Assembly: GCF_019703515.2 (NCBI RefSeq)
Contig: NC_059379.1
Coordinates: forward strand, 26,316,880 to 26,380,879
DNA: 64,000 bases
Direction: 5' to 3'
DNA from: Myxocyprinus asiaticus
Lineage: Eukaryota > Chordata > Actinopteri > Cypriniformes > Catostomidae
Made by a program: the position numbers and the translations under genes. Positions 44,429 to 56,472 of the stretch are shown piece by piece (the stretch's first letter is position 1; each line of letters starts with the position of its first letter). Below the pieces are notes generated by a model. The model did not search any database. It was not told the origin of the DNA and was given only the letters and a program-made list of their open reading frames with translations.

Positions 44429-46075
44429 ATTTTCTAGTATTTTTCAAAAGATAATATTGAAATGTTCTGTTTAGCAGTATTTAATTAAACACGTTCATAG
44501 GCATTTAAAGGATGTTTTGTGTTGGAGTTTGTGTTAATGTAAATTTGGACACAAAAATTTTCATTTTTACTACAAATGTATATGGGCCCCAAATATCGGT
44601 GATCAGTCTCCTTGATTACTAATAATCGTTATAGTATTGGCCCTGAAAAAACCATATCGGTCGACCCCCAAATGTGTATGACTTTCTTTCTTCTGCAAAA
44701 CACAAACAAAGGTTTTTAAAAGAATATTTCAGCTCTGTTGGTCCTTACAATGCAAGTGAATGGTGACCAGAACTTTGAAGGAACAAAAGGCATTATAAAA
44801 GTAATCCATAAGACTCCAGTGGTTAAATTAATATCTTCTGAGGCGATATGATAGGTGTGGGTGAGAAAAATATAAAAAATTGTCCATTTTTATAAGTAAA
44901 TCTACACTTTCACAATTACATTCTATGTTGAAGTGACTTTCACATTCAACCACCTTCTGAAAGGTGGAGATTGATAGTTAAAAAGGACTTAATTATTGAT
45001 GTGTTTCTCACCCAAACCTATCATATTGCTTCAGAAGACATGGATTTAACCACTGGAGTCATTTGAATTAATATTATGCTGCCTTTATGTCATTTTGGAC
45101 CTTCTGAGTTCTAGTCACCATTCACATGCATTTTGAGGACCAACAGAGCTTAAATATTTTTCTAAAATCTTTGTTTGTGTTCTGCTGAAGACAGAAACTC
45201 ATACACATCTAGGATAACATGAGAGTGAGTAAATGATGAGCGACTTTTCATTTTGGGGTGAACTATCCCTTTAAATATGTTTGGCAACTTCCCAGCTCCA
45301 TGGTTTGCCATTTCCCGACATTGTCGATCATCGTATGTCAACCCTGCTGAAAAGACCAGTTTGAGTTCTATATCGGTTATATTGTCCTATGGCCCAGCTC
45401 TAGATTCTAGAATCTAGGCTGTTATCTTAAACCTCGCATCACAATATCCTCCAACACTAAATGTGTTTATTACTAACACGTTAGTTTATTATTAACGTCT
45501 TTTTATCATCTAAGCAAACATGAAAAACGGAAGAATGTATTGGAAAGAACTGCTAAGGCATAGTGCCAAAATGATCAGCGTAAATTAAAAGCAAAAAAAG
45601 TTTGTAAAGTTTTTACTAGTCTTGTAATTGGTATCTCATTGGGCTGTATTTGAGTTTAACATTATTGAAGATTATACAGTGGTACTTTGGGTTTGAACAC
45701 ATTACTCGGGCATCATTATTTTGGATGCAAAATGTTTTGCACATATGGCAATTGTTCACTGGGCTGGGTATTGGTAGTTGATTTTGTTGTAAGCTTTGAA
45801 AAATTCATGACCACAGCCAAGAGTTGTTCACCTATTTGGAATGTACAGTTGAAATTGGTTTGCAGCTAATATAAATAAGGAGTACTGCTGGTATGTAGAA
45901 AAAAAGACATAGCAGAGCTCTGCTCACTTCTAACTCGCTCTCTTGTAAATACATTCACCTTCCAAAAGAGGTTTATACATGAGGGAATAAGGTTAAGTTG
46001 CTGAAATGAATCATTGGCATTATTTGATTGACTTTATGATTCATGGTGGATCTTTTAATAGCTGTGTATTTTGTT

Positions 46076-46102
46076 TTATTTATTTATTTATTTATTTATT
46101 TT
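46076..46102. repeat. (TTTA)n microsatellite
   Basis: About seven TTTA units in an AT-rich context. Confidence 0.9.
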
Positions 46103-46844
46103 CCTGAGAGTGGCTCTGATAGATTATGTAAGCTTCTGTATTATCAGTGCAGCTGTTTAATTCTGGACTCACATAGTATGTTGTGATCAAAATTTCAAAT
46201 CATATGGTAACTGAAAATGGCAATGTTCTCTCACCTAAAATACAGTTTGAACACATTGATAGTTAGTATTTAGTTACGCTTCGATTATTTGTTATTCATG
46301 GTAAAAGTGTTCATAAAACTAAGACTTTCTTGATATTTATACAATATATGACAAAATAAGGAAAAATTGTTTTATTTTTGTATTTTTTTCACTTCACTAT
46401 AGACCATTTCAAGGACTATTCTTCGCTTTAAGGAAGTGACATCTTTTTTACTTGCACATTTTATAGTTGTCATACTCATTTAAAACAACGGTGAGAGGCA
46501 CTTGATAGTGACTTTCACCTGGTTAACATTACTAACGTTAGCACGATTTTTATAAAATGCCATTATTAAAATGTGGACCATGTTGTTCGCTGGCTGGATG
46601 AACTCTAGATGCCTGAAAATAATGGAAATTAAAGTGTTCCGAAAAAGGAACCACAAATGGATGCATGAACCAAACAGTGAAGCTAAACGGCTGGATACGT
46701 GCAGTACTAACTGTAGCACACATCTTATCTCTGGTAGGTGAACAAATTATATGAAAACTAATTTAAGTTTGATATCTCTAAAAGTGACTATAGATCATAA
46801 TAATGAAAGAAGCTGCACATGTCATTTACTATCACATTTAGTCA

Positions 46845-46893
46845 TTTAGCAGACAGTTTTAACCAAAACAACATACAAATTAGGAACACAAAA
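46845..46893. repeat. SINE-like dispersed repeat fragment
   Basis: TTAGTCATTTAGCAGACAGT and the following AACATACAAATTAGGAACA resemble the TTTAGCAGACGCTTTTATCC ... GCGACTTACA core found in many fish genomes. It is short and diverged. Confidence 0.55.
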
Positions 46894-49800
46894 AATGAAA
46901 TCCTTACGTTGTCCGCAGGTTAAGCATGCAGCTTAATTGAATGGCTTCATTGAATATAATAGGAGTGATCCAATATTCCAGATCTTTGCACTGAGGAAAT
47001 AACTGTGATCATCTAAACCATACAACACAATTTCATCGCCTCTCTCTTGTAGACACTCAGGTTATATTCAGTTCATTAAAATTACTGTGCAACATCTTAA
47101 ATTCAACACAAAAATCTATATGTGCCAAGCAACAGTGTCGAATCTTTACATTTTCACTCTTCAGAAAAGCCAAATAAATGGTAAACCCCTCTTAAAGACT
47201 TCTCAGCAAGTGGACTTTGTTGACATTATAGTAATACAGTGTTCCTGTTAGCATGAAGCCAGCATCTGTTTCAAGATTTAGAAGCACAAATATGTATTTC
47301 TCTTTGAGCTTGCATAATAGTATTGTCAGTACAACTCAAATGCATTAATTTACAGATTTTTTTTTTTTTTTCATGCCATTTAGGTTTTAGATGCAACCAG
47401 TCACTAGACTAATTTTTTTTACAATGTTGTTTCACAATTTTAACAAAGGTTATATCCCCTCTTAACTAGGCAAATCATTCCAGAGAGGTGTGTTATGTCC
47501 TGAAATGCAGCCACGGATCAGAACCATTTGCTAACACATTTCCATTAAGACTAAACACACATACAATCACATAAATCATGAAACAACCCCAGTGTTAAGT
47601 TACTTTGGCCCAGTGGTTACTTTAGTTACATTAACCTTCTCAGTGATCTAATACATAATACCGTTTTAAGGCTAACATTTAGATTTAACAGATCCAGGCA
47701 AATCCACAACACTATCAAATAGCTTAATACTTTCATCGTTTACAAGATGATAAGAGCTTTCGGCTATATAATATCCTTTCTCCTGAACAGTAAAACCGGA
47801 AAAGATTAGGTCATGGCATCCAGTGCTCTATTTATAGACATTTAACGGCTGCATATTAAACAAAGCACTCAAGATATTTAATTAAGAAACCACTCGGCCA
47901 CACTGACCTGAAAACAACCCACAAGGTTATACTGCAGCATGGAGCAGTGGTTTGAGGACAGCCTGCTTGCATGTGTTGGGGGGATGAGAGGACTTTAAAC
48001 CACAGATTTTGGAGCGGCAAAGATTAATGGACAGTTTCTTTTTCCAGGTGTTGTATTGTGGATACAAGAGATTTGCATTGTGAATTTTACCAAGGGAGAA
48101 ATCCTTTCCTTAGAAAAGAAAACAATCACACAATATACAGCCCTTATCCAGCTCAGCTGAAAAATGAAGTAGCCACTGTGCATTCCTTGCTCCAAAAAAT
48201 AAGTGAATTTTGGAATCTTTCAAAGTTATCTCTACAAGTTCTGTTCACTTGTTCGTTTTATAAGATCAAAGTACAACATTACTATCAGGACAATTAAAAT
48301 ATAACACTGGATTTAACATTTCTGAATTACAAATCCCAAGTTTTGATGTCACTTCGCTCAGTCTGCATCTACTGTCTTTGTTTAAACATACACTATTACG
48401 CACTCAAACAAAAATACACACGCATATTTTCCAGTGTACGGTAATCACTAAGTCCATTATTTTGATCTGGCCAAATTTGTAAGTGGTTGCAATAGCCTAA
48501 ACTCTAATTGAGTTCTTTTTTTAGATAAAAAAATAAATACAAATAACAAATTAAATAAAATAAACACAGACATTCTTGGTTATTTTTGGTTGCTCTTCAT
48601 TTGCGATTCATTCTCAACTCGGGTTGTACATCATGTTCCTCTTAGATAGTTCTAACCACACATCCTCAACCTGAAGCAGCCTTTTTAGGTAAAATTCACC
48701 GAAATGGAGTTTAGAGGTTATCAGAATGTATCAGAAGATTTTGTAAACAGCTTCGGCGGAGTGGGCACTAAGCCCTGCTTGGCTTTGGGATGTTTTTTAA
48801 CCTTTCGATGAGATTTCAACTGTTAATAGATGATTTCAGGCATTCGCATGCATGCCCAAATCATTTATATTTTATTTCCAGTTGTTGCCAAACATCTGTA
48901 GGGTTCGAAAATGAAATAAAAGAATTAATTTCTGACCATGCTTGCAAGCAACCTAGGTATGTATCAAAACCATAGGGAAGGTAAGTTAGAACCATATGTA
49001 AATTTCAACAGAAAGCATCTGGAGATGATGAGGGGCATGCTGTTGATGATAGGAATGCACTGAGCATGGGCAGCAGTGTGAGAGAGGCAGGCAAACATAC
49101 TAATTTAAAGAAAACTAAAATGCACTAATGTGTTGCAGCTTTGCATCAACAGGCATCCCGAACAACACCATAACACTTTAAGAGTTTATTACTGAGCATT
49201 CTAATTCATCTCGCTGCCAGCTCACAGAGTCTCAAAACAATAAGGAACTTTATTATTCAATAAAGGTGCAATATAATCCTCTTTACAATTTCCTTCCCAA
49301 CAAGAGAACATGCATTATTCTGCAGGCACAATTGTTGGTGGTGGTCTTGTTTTAATAAGTCCAGGAAGATCTGCCAGGCAAGGTTTCTTTTCAATGGGAG
49401 CCAAAAAGGACACATTAATAAAAAATAATTGGTAATGCTTAATTTGAAGCCCTCTCTCACAAAGGCCACGAAACACTATATAACATCCTGATATGGCCTA
49501 TATCATGATGCCAGCTGCTAAGAATAACTTTGACAGTTGACATAACGTCACAGTACTTTTGCCAGTCTGCTGATATCACTGATGAACCCATTTATTGATA
49601 ATGGAAGAATGTAATGATGTTTACCTTTTGGATACAAATGGAGGTTATAAATTACAAATAAAATAGCAATATCATAACTATGATTAAGAAGTCTAACTGT
49701 AGAATTCTTGATTTTATAATTTTTTGCAGGTTTTGTTAGTGATAAATTTGACATTATTACCATAAGCAAGGGTATTTCCATAAATGTCAGTCTGGGACTG

Positions 49801-51149
49801 TTGTCACATGTCTTTTATACCATTTATTAATTACAATATTTGTTGGCTAAAACAGTGGATTGGTATTTTTGTAAGTTAACTTTTACATTTTTACTGTATC
49901 ATGAATTTTGTGTTTGTTTTTTTACTGTTTACATTTGGGAAAAAAAGCCTGTTTTAGGCTGTTTTATGGCAGTAACTTACCTTATATTGTGATACAACAT
50001 GCCTGCTATTGGAGTGGAGATGTTCATTTGCATTGAAGGCTTTTAAGTGTATATGCAGAAATTGCCTTTCAAAATAAACCTACCCTGAGAAGTATTCACT
50101 TGTGTGACAACTAACTCCGATTTCCCTTAAGTTTTCTTTTCTTTCAGTATTTTCTCATTTATTATTAAATATTCTTTTCCAGATAGCTTAAAATATAGGT
50201 TGTCATCTGAGTAAAGGAATATTAGATATCAGTAGTGAGGTGTCTTCTGTTGTCATAACTGAATGTCTCTGTCTTTATTCTCAGTGCATTCTTTGTCAAC
50301 TCAAATAGCACATGTTCTCATTAGATTTGCAGGTTATGTGTACACTGAGCTAGATGTGGTATTCATTAAACCGTAATGCATTGAATCAATCAAATGGTGC
50401 CTTACATTTCTTTTGAAAGCTGCCTGTCCCAAAGGCCAAAGAAAACATGGGAGATTGGGTCATATTTTTAAAGGTTTTGACTGACATACCAGCAGCTATG
50501 GGAATCAGCTAAAATACAAACAACAAAATACCCCTTTCATATTGAAATTTTAGCAAGAGCCAACATCTCTGCAATTCCATCAGACATGGAATGGTCAGAG
50601 CACAGAATGCTAATCATACTTTGATAAAAGCAGTGGCCCTAGCCTCGGTCGCTAGTGCATCTCTCAAGGCCAGGAGTGTGAGGTTTACACAGTGCACAGC
50701 TATCACGGACCAGCTTGTTACCGTTTCACATGGCTGAACTTTGGTCATATTTACAGTGCAATTTTTGCATATTTTAAATATTTATTTGCAGTGCTACCCT
50801 TTTGCCTGCTAAGCTTCCATAATAAATGTATTTACATGAATGTGTGTACTGTTCATTTATAAACAATGAGAGACACATTCAAATGATTGTCTGTAGCAAT
50901 CGACAGCATGCCTTACATGCGGTACATAAATATTAGGTTGAAGAAAACCCAGTATATTCATTTTATGTAGTGACAGTCACCCTGATTTAACCTAATCCAA
51001 TTGTTTATTCTGTAGTCTAGACCATTCTAATACTAATAGACCATTCTGGAAAACATTACGCAGACTGACTCATTGATAATAGACTTCAAAATGACCATGA
51101 CCAATTTCAAATCAATTCTGCAGCATAGTTTATGTATAAACTCAAAAGT

Positions 51150-52770
51150 TCAATTCAAATGTATTTGTGTAGCGCTTTTCAAAATACAAAGCATATTTTC
51201 AAATAATCATGCCTCATAATTTAGTAAGCAAGCCAGAGGCAACAGTGGCAAGGTAAAACTCCCTAATAACATGTTTATGTAAGTTGAGGTGAAAAACCTA
51301 GGGAGCAGTCCCGGTTCTACGGGGGTGCTTAAGAGTGCTAAGCACCCTCAAACGAAACTTAGAGCACCATCAATTGCAGACCAGGCAAACTGCTGCCCGC
51401 GGGTCGATTTATCATGAACATTTTTTATTAGATCTATCATTTATCTGGCTTTGGGATCTATCGCGTATCCACAAGCTTTTAATATGCTCAGGGTTGCCAG
51501 ATAATATATGCAACACCCCAATCAGAGATTTATTCTTGCACAAATTGGAAATATTTTGCCTTATGTCATACTTCATTTATGCAATCTGGCAACCATACAT
51601 GCGAGTGCATGCGCTTTCTCTCCGCAAAGAAACAAACAAACAACAACTTAGCGCTCAATAGTGCACAGAGGGGACACACGAGTAAAACCAATTGAGAGAG
51701 GAATATATTTATTCTTTGTGTTATTTGTAAAATGCTGAAGTCCCTCACACCTGTATGTGAATGTTACTCTGGCAGTAATCATTTATCAGTGTCATGCAGC
51801 CTGTTTTATTCAGTGGTGTGCTGAATGGGGTGCCAAACATTGACAAGACCCACATCATGACCCATAAGTGTGTAAACAGGTTGATAATGTTCTGAGAATA
51901 AAACAAGTAAACGGGTCCACTTTGCGGCCAATGTTAAAATAAGCTTTTAGAATCTCTTTCCCGAATATTTTATTTTACTTTTAAACCAGACTCCTGATAT
52001 AGAGTGTTAAATTGAATACTAAATTACCATTGCACTGAAGTATTGTAAAATAATCAATTAATAATTTTATTCAGCCTTTATTCAGTTATACTAATACATG
52101 ATAGAAAGTATAGCAACAAAACTTCAAGCAACTGCAGAATGGTCCCATCAGTATACACTTCAGAAAATTGTCATCATTCATTGAGTGCATGTCTGGGTTT
52201 AAAAGATAAAACTATGAACTTTTTATCTTCTCTGTTCCATGTTCTACTTAACGGCTGATGTGGCCCCAGTACCAGAATAACTGCACAAACCTGCTCAATT
52301 GAATATGTAAGACTAATACTGTAAATTGGCAAGCAGATTTTCTTGAATACCAGCAAACACACAAAAATCCTTGCATTTTGTGAATGCACAAAATGCTGCA
52401 TCAAAACGTATAAACGTGTACGATTTTGCAAATCAGTATGTCCTAATCTGCAGGTGCAGCATTTTGCTGTCATTTTCAGCGACAGATCATGCAGAAAAAA
52501 CCCCCGAAGCAATAAATGTTTTGTACATTAAAAAAACGTTAAACGTTAAGTAGCATTTAAACATGATTTAATCTATTAAAAAAAATGTGTAATTACGATA
52601 CATCTCCACATTATACAGAGCACCCCCACTATTTTCAGAAGCGCCCTCAGTGATTTTGATCTGGAACCGGGCCTGCTAGGGAGAGATAGCAAGACTCAGC
52701 TGGGGAAGCCAACATCCTCTGGCTGGCTGCAGGCACATATTTAAACAATTTTACACAGACATACATATGC
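51150..52770. repeat. dispersed fish repeat split by hAT element C
   Basis: The left half (about 51150-51305: TATTTGTGTAGCGCTTTTCA ... GCAAGGTAAAACTCCCT) and right half (52676 to about 52770: GAGATAGCAAGACTCAGCTG) belong to a widely scattered fish repeat. They are joined by the 8-bp duplication CTAGGGAG. Confidence 0.6.
51298..52683. mobile_element. hAT-like element C with perfect 8-bp target duplication
   Basis: Element 51306-52675 (1370 bp). The left end CAGTCCCGGTTC pairs with the right end, reversed, CAGGCCCGGTTC. The flanking CTAGGGAG at 51298-51305 and 52676-52683 is a perfect 8-bp duplication, diagnostic of hAT-type transposition. No transposase frame is recognisable, so it is non-autonomous. 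Confidence 0.88.
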
Positions 52771-54002
52771 ACACATTCATTGACAAAACTAGGCACAGAC
52801 ATTTATAACAGTTTAACTAATTCAATTGTCAATTGATAAATGCAATGAATATGTAACATATATTACAAACATAGCCTAAACAATAGAAATGTTTCAGCGA
52901 TACTTTGAAGCTGGCTGCACTTTCAAAGTAAATATCCAGAGACCTAAGCAGGACACTGAAAAAGAGATAAGAATGATGTTTGTTCTGTAAAGTATGCAGC
53001 CAGTGAAAGCTCCACCTGTCATCACGTGTAAGTAGGTGTTTCTGAGAGGAGGAAAACAGAAAACATGTCACACATTAATCTGTGTTCAACTAGCACCTCA
53101 AAAGACAGCGGTCACACAACACTGACTTACCCGTACCCACATCTGCACTGTATTTGTAGTAAAAAACTGCAACTAAACTTGCTATGCTTCATTCATAGGT
53201 CAAGCTAAAATCTGCATATTTCTAGAAAAAAGTTGATTACATTTCACAAAACTATAAAATGTGCTGTAATAGTTTTTATTTTGTATATCACACTTAAAAC
53301 GTCTTGTGAAGGTTAGCAAAATAACTGGAATCATAATTTTGTTGGGTGAAAATATGTGAAATAATCATAATTACAGTTTTGTTTGGTGCTTCACCTTCAA
53401 GTTTATAGGGTTTTGACATTAGTGTTTAACCACAAATTCTGGATTCATACATTGTGTTGTTTCAATGTAGCTGCTGTCAGTAGTCCTGTGTTACTGCCTC
53501 CTGAGATTCGGACATACAGAAGTTCTACTTATATGCAGTGTAATCCAGTCTGTGACACGAGCACATGTGTTGATTCAAAGCTAAGCTTGTGTAGAGAGTC
53601 AGTCTGACCTCCACTGGCTGACTCAGAGGCTCTGACCACAGCACGAGCCCTGTGCCTCCCACATTACCCTCAGCACTAACAATAATGTTTATATCTAGAG
53701 CTTTGTTTGCAAAAAGCTGCCTCAGTATTTATTATGGAAGAGCTTTGAAAGAAAGTAATATCACCTGTATTGTAAACTTAAAGAATGTAGTGGGATTTTA
53801 AGAGCACAAACATTTAATCTTGAAAAGATGTTCAAAATAAACCCATTACAAGAGAAATTTCATTCCAGAAAGATTGTCAATGCAAACTTTGATGCTGGCT
53901 TAAGAAAGCCTTGCCTGAAAGTTTTAAGAAGTTTACAAAGACTTTTTGTTTGAAGGTTGTATTGGTCTTTAAATGCTTTAAGATATATACAGCATTAAGA
54001 AA
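52771..54002. other. gene-free stretch
   Basis: No supported gene. A GC-richer patch near 53480-53680 might be conserved non-coding DNA but has no recognisable signal. Confidence 0.45.
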
Positions 54003-54070
54003 ATGGATGGATGGATGGATGGACAGACGGACAGATGGATAGATGGACGGACGGATGGACGGATGGATGG
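54003..54070. repeat. (GGAT)n microsatellite
   Basis: GGAT tetranucleotide tract with GGAC and AGAC variants. Confidence 0.95.
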
Positions 54071-55638
54071 AATGATCAATGGAAATCAATGGCATGTGGT
54101 TTTTCAATAGTCAGCTACAGGAAAATCAGATCAGGGCTGCATTTTCCAAAAGCATTGTAAGCCTAAGTAGATCATAGAAACCATTGGTGCCAATAATAAG
54201 CTTGCGATGCTTTTGGGAAATGCAGCCCAGATCAGTTAGAAAAAATATAGCAACCCAAGTCAGAACAGCCTGAAGGTCTATGCTGTGCTTGATGAATGTA
54301 GATTGAAAGCTTTAGGAGGAACTACAGTACATTTACACATTTTTCTTTTACAAAAATCCTAACTCAAGTTTATGCAATAATATTATGTTGGCTTTGTCCA
54401 GCCAAATAATTATCAATAAAAGACAGAGAAGTAAACATAGATTTGATGAAGAAGTTATTCTTTTGAGCACTATGGAGACAAATGGAGACTGTTTGCTTTT
54501 AATATACCCCATTTTCTCATTGGTGTTAAAAGCAAACATATGCCCCCATGTGTTTATTCAGGTTTTCAATCTGGATCACCTATCACTGCAGAAATACTGA
54601 AAATGTAATGTAGCGAATCAGCTGGGCAGAGCGATGATAAGCAATATAATTTCCTACTGACAAGTTACATAAGTCATTTCATCCAACTCAAGCATGGAGA
54701 TAACACTTGTATGTTTAGTTTGAACACAGAATGGCAGAACCTACCATTTTTGTCAAAGATGTTGTCCATTGAATAAGATCTCTCCTTCAGACATTTATTG
54801 AAGTTTTTATTTTTATTTTTTATTTTTTATTTTTTTTCTTGGAGGTCAAGTTGGACTAAGGCTTTTAGATCCCAGTTCTTCTCAAAGGAGCCTGACAGGG
54901 TCACCATATGGCTACTTTATCTCCATCAAATAAATGCAGTGCACTTTATGACATGTGACACTGTGGGAACTTGCCTTGGTCTTTCCTCATAAAGAGGAAG
55001 AATGTACTGCTTGACAGCATGTTTCAACCTAGGTCATTTAGAGGTGTTTGGTTCAATCCAAGGCATGGAAAGGCAAATATTTGTGCTGGGAGACTGACAC
55101 TTCTGAAAGGCTTGTCAGAGGAAAAGCCAGAGGTAACCTGGATGCAGCTGTGGGTTACAAAACCATCTATATTGCACAAACAGGGATAAGACAATGCTGA
55201 GATCCATGATATCAAAGCAAGGCTCTGGAAAATTCACCTGCTTTCCAAGCAGTGTGTTTGTAAGGTGCACTGACCCAAGAGTTTGTTTGAATAACTTAAA
55301 AAATTACTCCTTACTACATACAAAATATTGATATTCAAAATATTGACGTCCATCGTGTGTTCATGAGTGCATTAGAGAAGCTCTAATGCGTGTGTAAACA
55401 TGCACTGTTTTTAGCACTAAACAACGCAAGTTCTCATGTGAACATATAAGCCCCTGTGAAGTCACGATGTCAAGATTTTCACAGAAAAATTACTTACATT
55501 TCAGGTTGTTTCTCACCAAAACCTCTTATGTGCTTTGAAAAGACAGGCTGTATAGATCGTATAGAGCTGTATATTTTGGGTGCTTTTTAATCTTTAAAGT
55601 AAGACACTATCCACTGCCATTGTTTTGAAAAGACAAAC
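54071..55638. other. gene-free stretch
   Basis: No gene found. A T-rich low-complexity tract with A interruptions lies at about 54808-54840. Confidence 0.5.
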
Positions 55639-56472
55639 CTTAGGGCCAGGGTTGGGAGGGTTACTTTTGAAATGTATTCCACTACAGATTACAGAATACA
55701 TGCTGTAAAATGTAATTTGTAACATATTTCATTAGATTACTCAAGGTCAGTAACATATTCTAAATACTTTGGATTACTTCTTCAGCACTGGTAGATTTTT
55801 TCACTTGTTTTGACTATAAAAACTCTGCCAGTACAGTTAGAAAAAATACACATGTTAAAAATACATTCTCTGAAAAACCATTCTCTGAAAAATATCTTAT
55901 GCAGTGTTGTTTTAAGGATTTTTAGATATTTTTACAGGAAAACAATACAAAATGTATTATCAAGTATAAAATTTTTGCCCTAATAACTATGGTCTTACTA
56001 AAAAAAAAGAAATTATGATCCAACATGAATTTTCTTGATAAAAAAAAATATATATACGATCGTGCCTGGTAACGTGCATGTAAAATAGCACTTTAGCTTA
56101 GCGTAAAGCTGACAACTTACACAAGGTTTATTTCTTCTGCTCCAAACTTACTTCAAACTTACTTCTCTGTCTGCTCGTATGAATGTAACACATCATAAGA
56201 AAGTGTTTCACCGCTGTTCAAATGCACTTTGAATCACATAATTTATATGTATAAATGTTTTCCATCTGAAAGGACTAAATATTAAATGAAACAAATGACA
56301 ATAAAATGCAAAGTAATCTCTTCAGTAATCAAAATACTTTTTGAATGTAACTGTATTCTAATTTCCAGTGATTTAAATCGTAACTGTAGTGGAATACAGT
56401 TACTTAAATTTTGTATTTTAAATATGTATTCCCCTTACATGTATTCCGTTACTCCCCAAACCTGCTTAGGGC
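55639..56472. mobile_element. hAT-like element D with perfect 8-bp target duplication
   Basis: Element 55647-56464 (818 bp). The left end CAGGGTTGGGAGGGTTAC and the right end, reversed, CAGGTTTGGGGAGTAACG are the known fish CAGGGTTGGGGAGTAAC-type terminus. CTTAGGGC occurs at 55639-55646 and 56465-56472. The interior (TGTATTCCACTACAG, GGAATACAGTTAC) is non-coding. It is inserted in the end of another repeat (TTAGGGC joined to TAGGTATTGATACAG). Confidence 0.88.

Larger units (their letters stand above)
26665..44670. mobile_element. hAT-like element B with GGGGTCGACCGAT ends
   Basis: Left end TAGGGGTCGACCGAT and right end, reversed, TGGGGGTCGACCGAT. ATGTGTAT lies directly left (26657-26664) and one base right (44672-44679), a probable 8-bp duplication. 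Its own sequence is 26665 to about 27639 and 44429-44670, enclosing the provirus and DIRS copies. A segment at about 27013 (CAGCGGTCACTAATTAGC) may be yet another inserted element. No transposase frame was found. Confidence 0.75.
26595..45270. mobile_element. inverted-repeat MITE copy 2, split by insertion
   Basis: The left arm AGGGACAATTCACCCAAAA (26595-26664) and right arm (44671-45270, ending GGGTGAACTATCCCT) belong to the family of 2440-3110. TTAA flanks both ends (26591-26594 and 45271-45274). The arms join across the insertion at the word ATGTGTAT, and together would give a MITE of about 670 bp, the size of copy 1. Confidence 0.85.
26024..45402. mobile_element. hAT-like element A, outer shell of the nest
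   Basis: The left end TAGGACTGGGCAATATG and the right end, in reverse complement, TAGAGCTGGGCCATAGG form terminal inverted repeats of the CTGGGCAATAT type common in fish genomes. GATTCTAC at 26016-26023 and GATTCTAG at 45403-45410 match at 7 of 8 positions, the target-duplication length of hAT elements. The element's own sequence is about 570 bp at the left and 130 bp at the right; the rest is nested insertions. No transposase was found. Confidence 0.75.
45411..51149. other. long gene-free AT-rich stretch
   Basis: About 5.7 kb in which I find no coding region, splice-flanked exon or bounded transposon. Open frames (for example 48058-48297) have no domains. Included are a (TTTA)n tract at 46076-46102 and a short SINE-like piece at about 46845-46893. 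A weak tRNA-like word near 50640-50700 is too worn to call. Confidence 0.5.

Noticed and set aside
50630..50710. Second tRNA-derived SINE
   Set aside because: A weak A-box-like word and no acceptable B box (GTTTACAC in place of GTTCGA).
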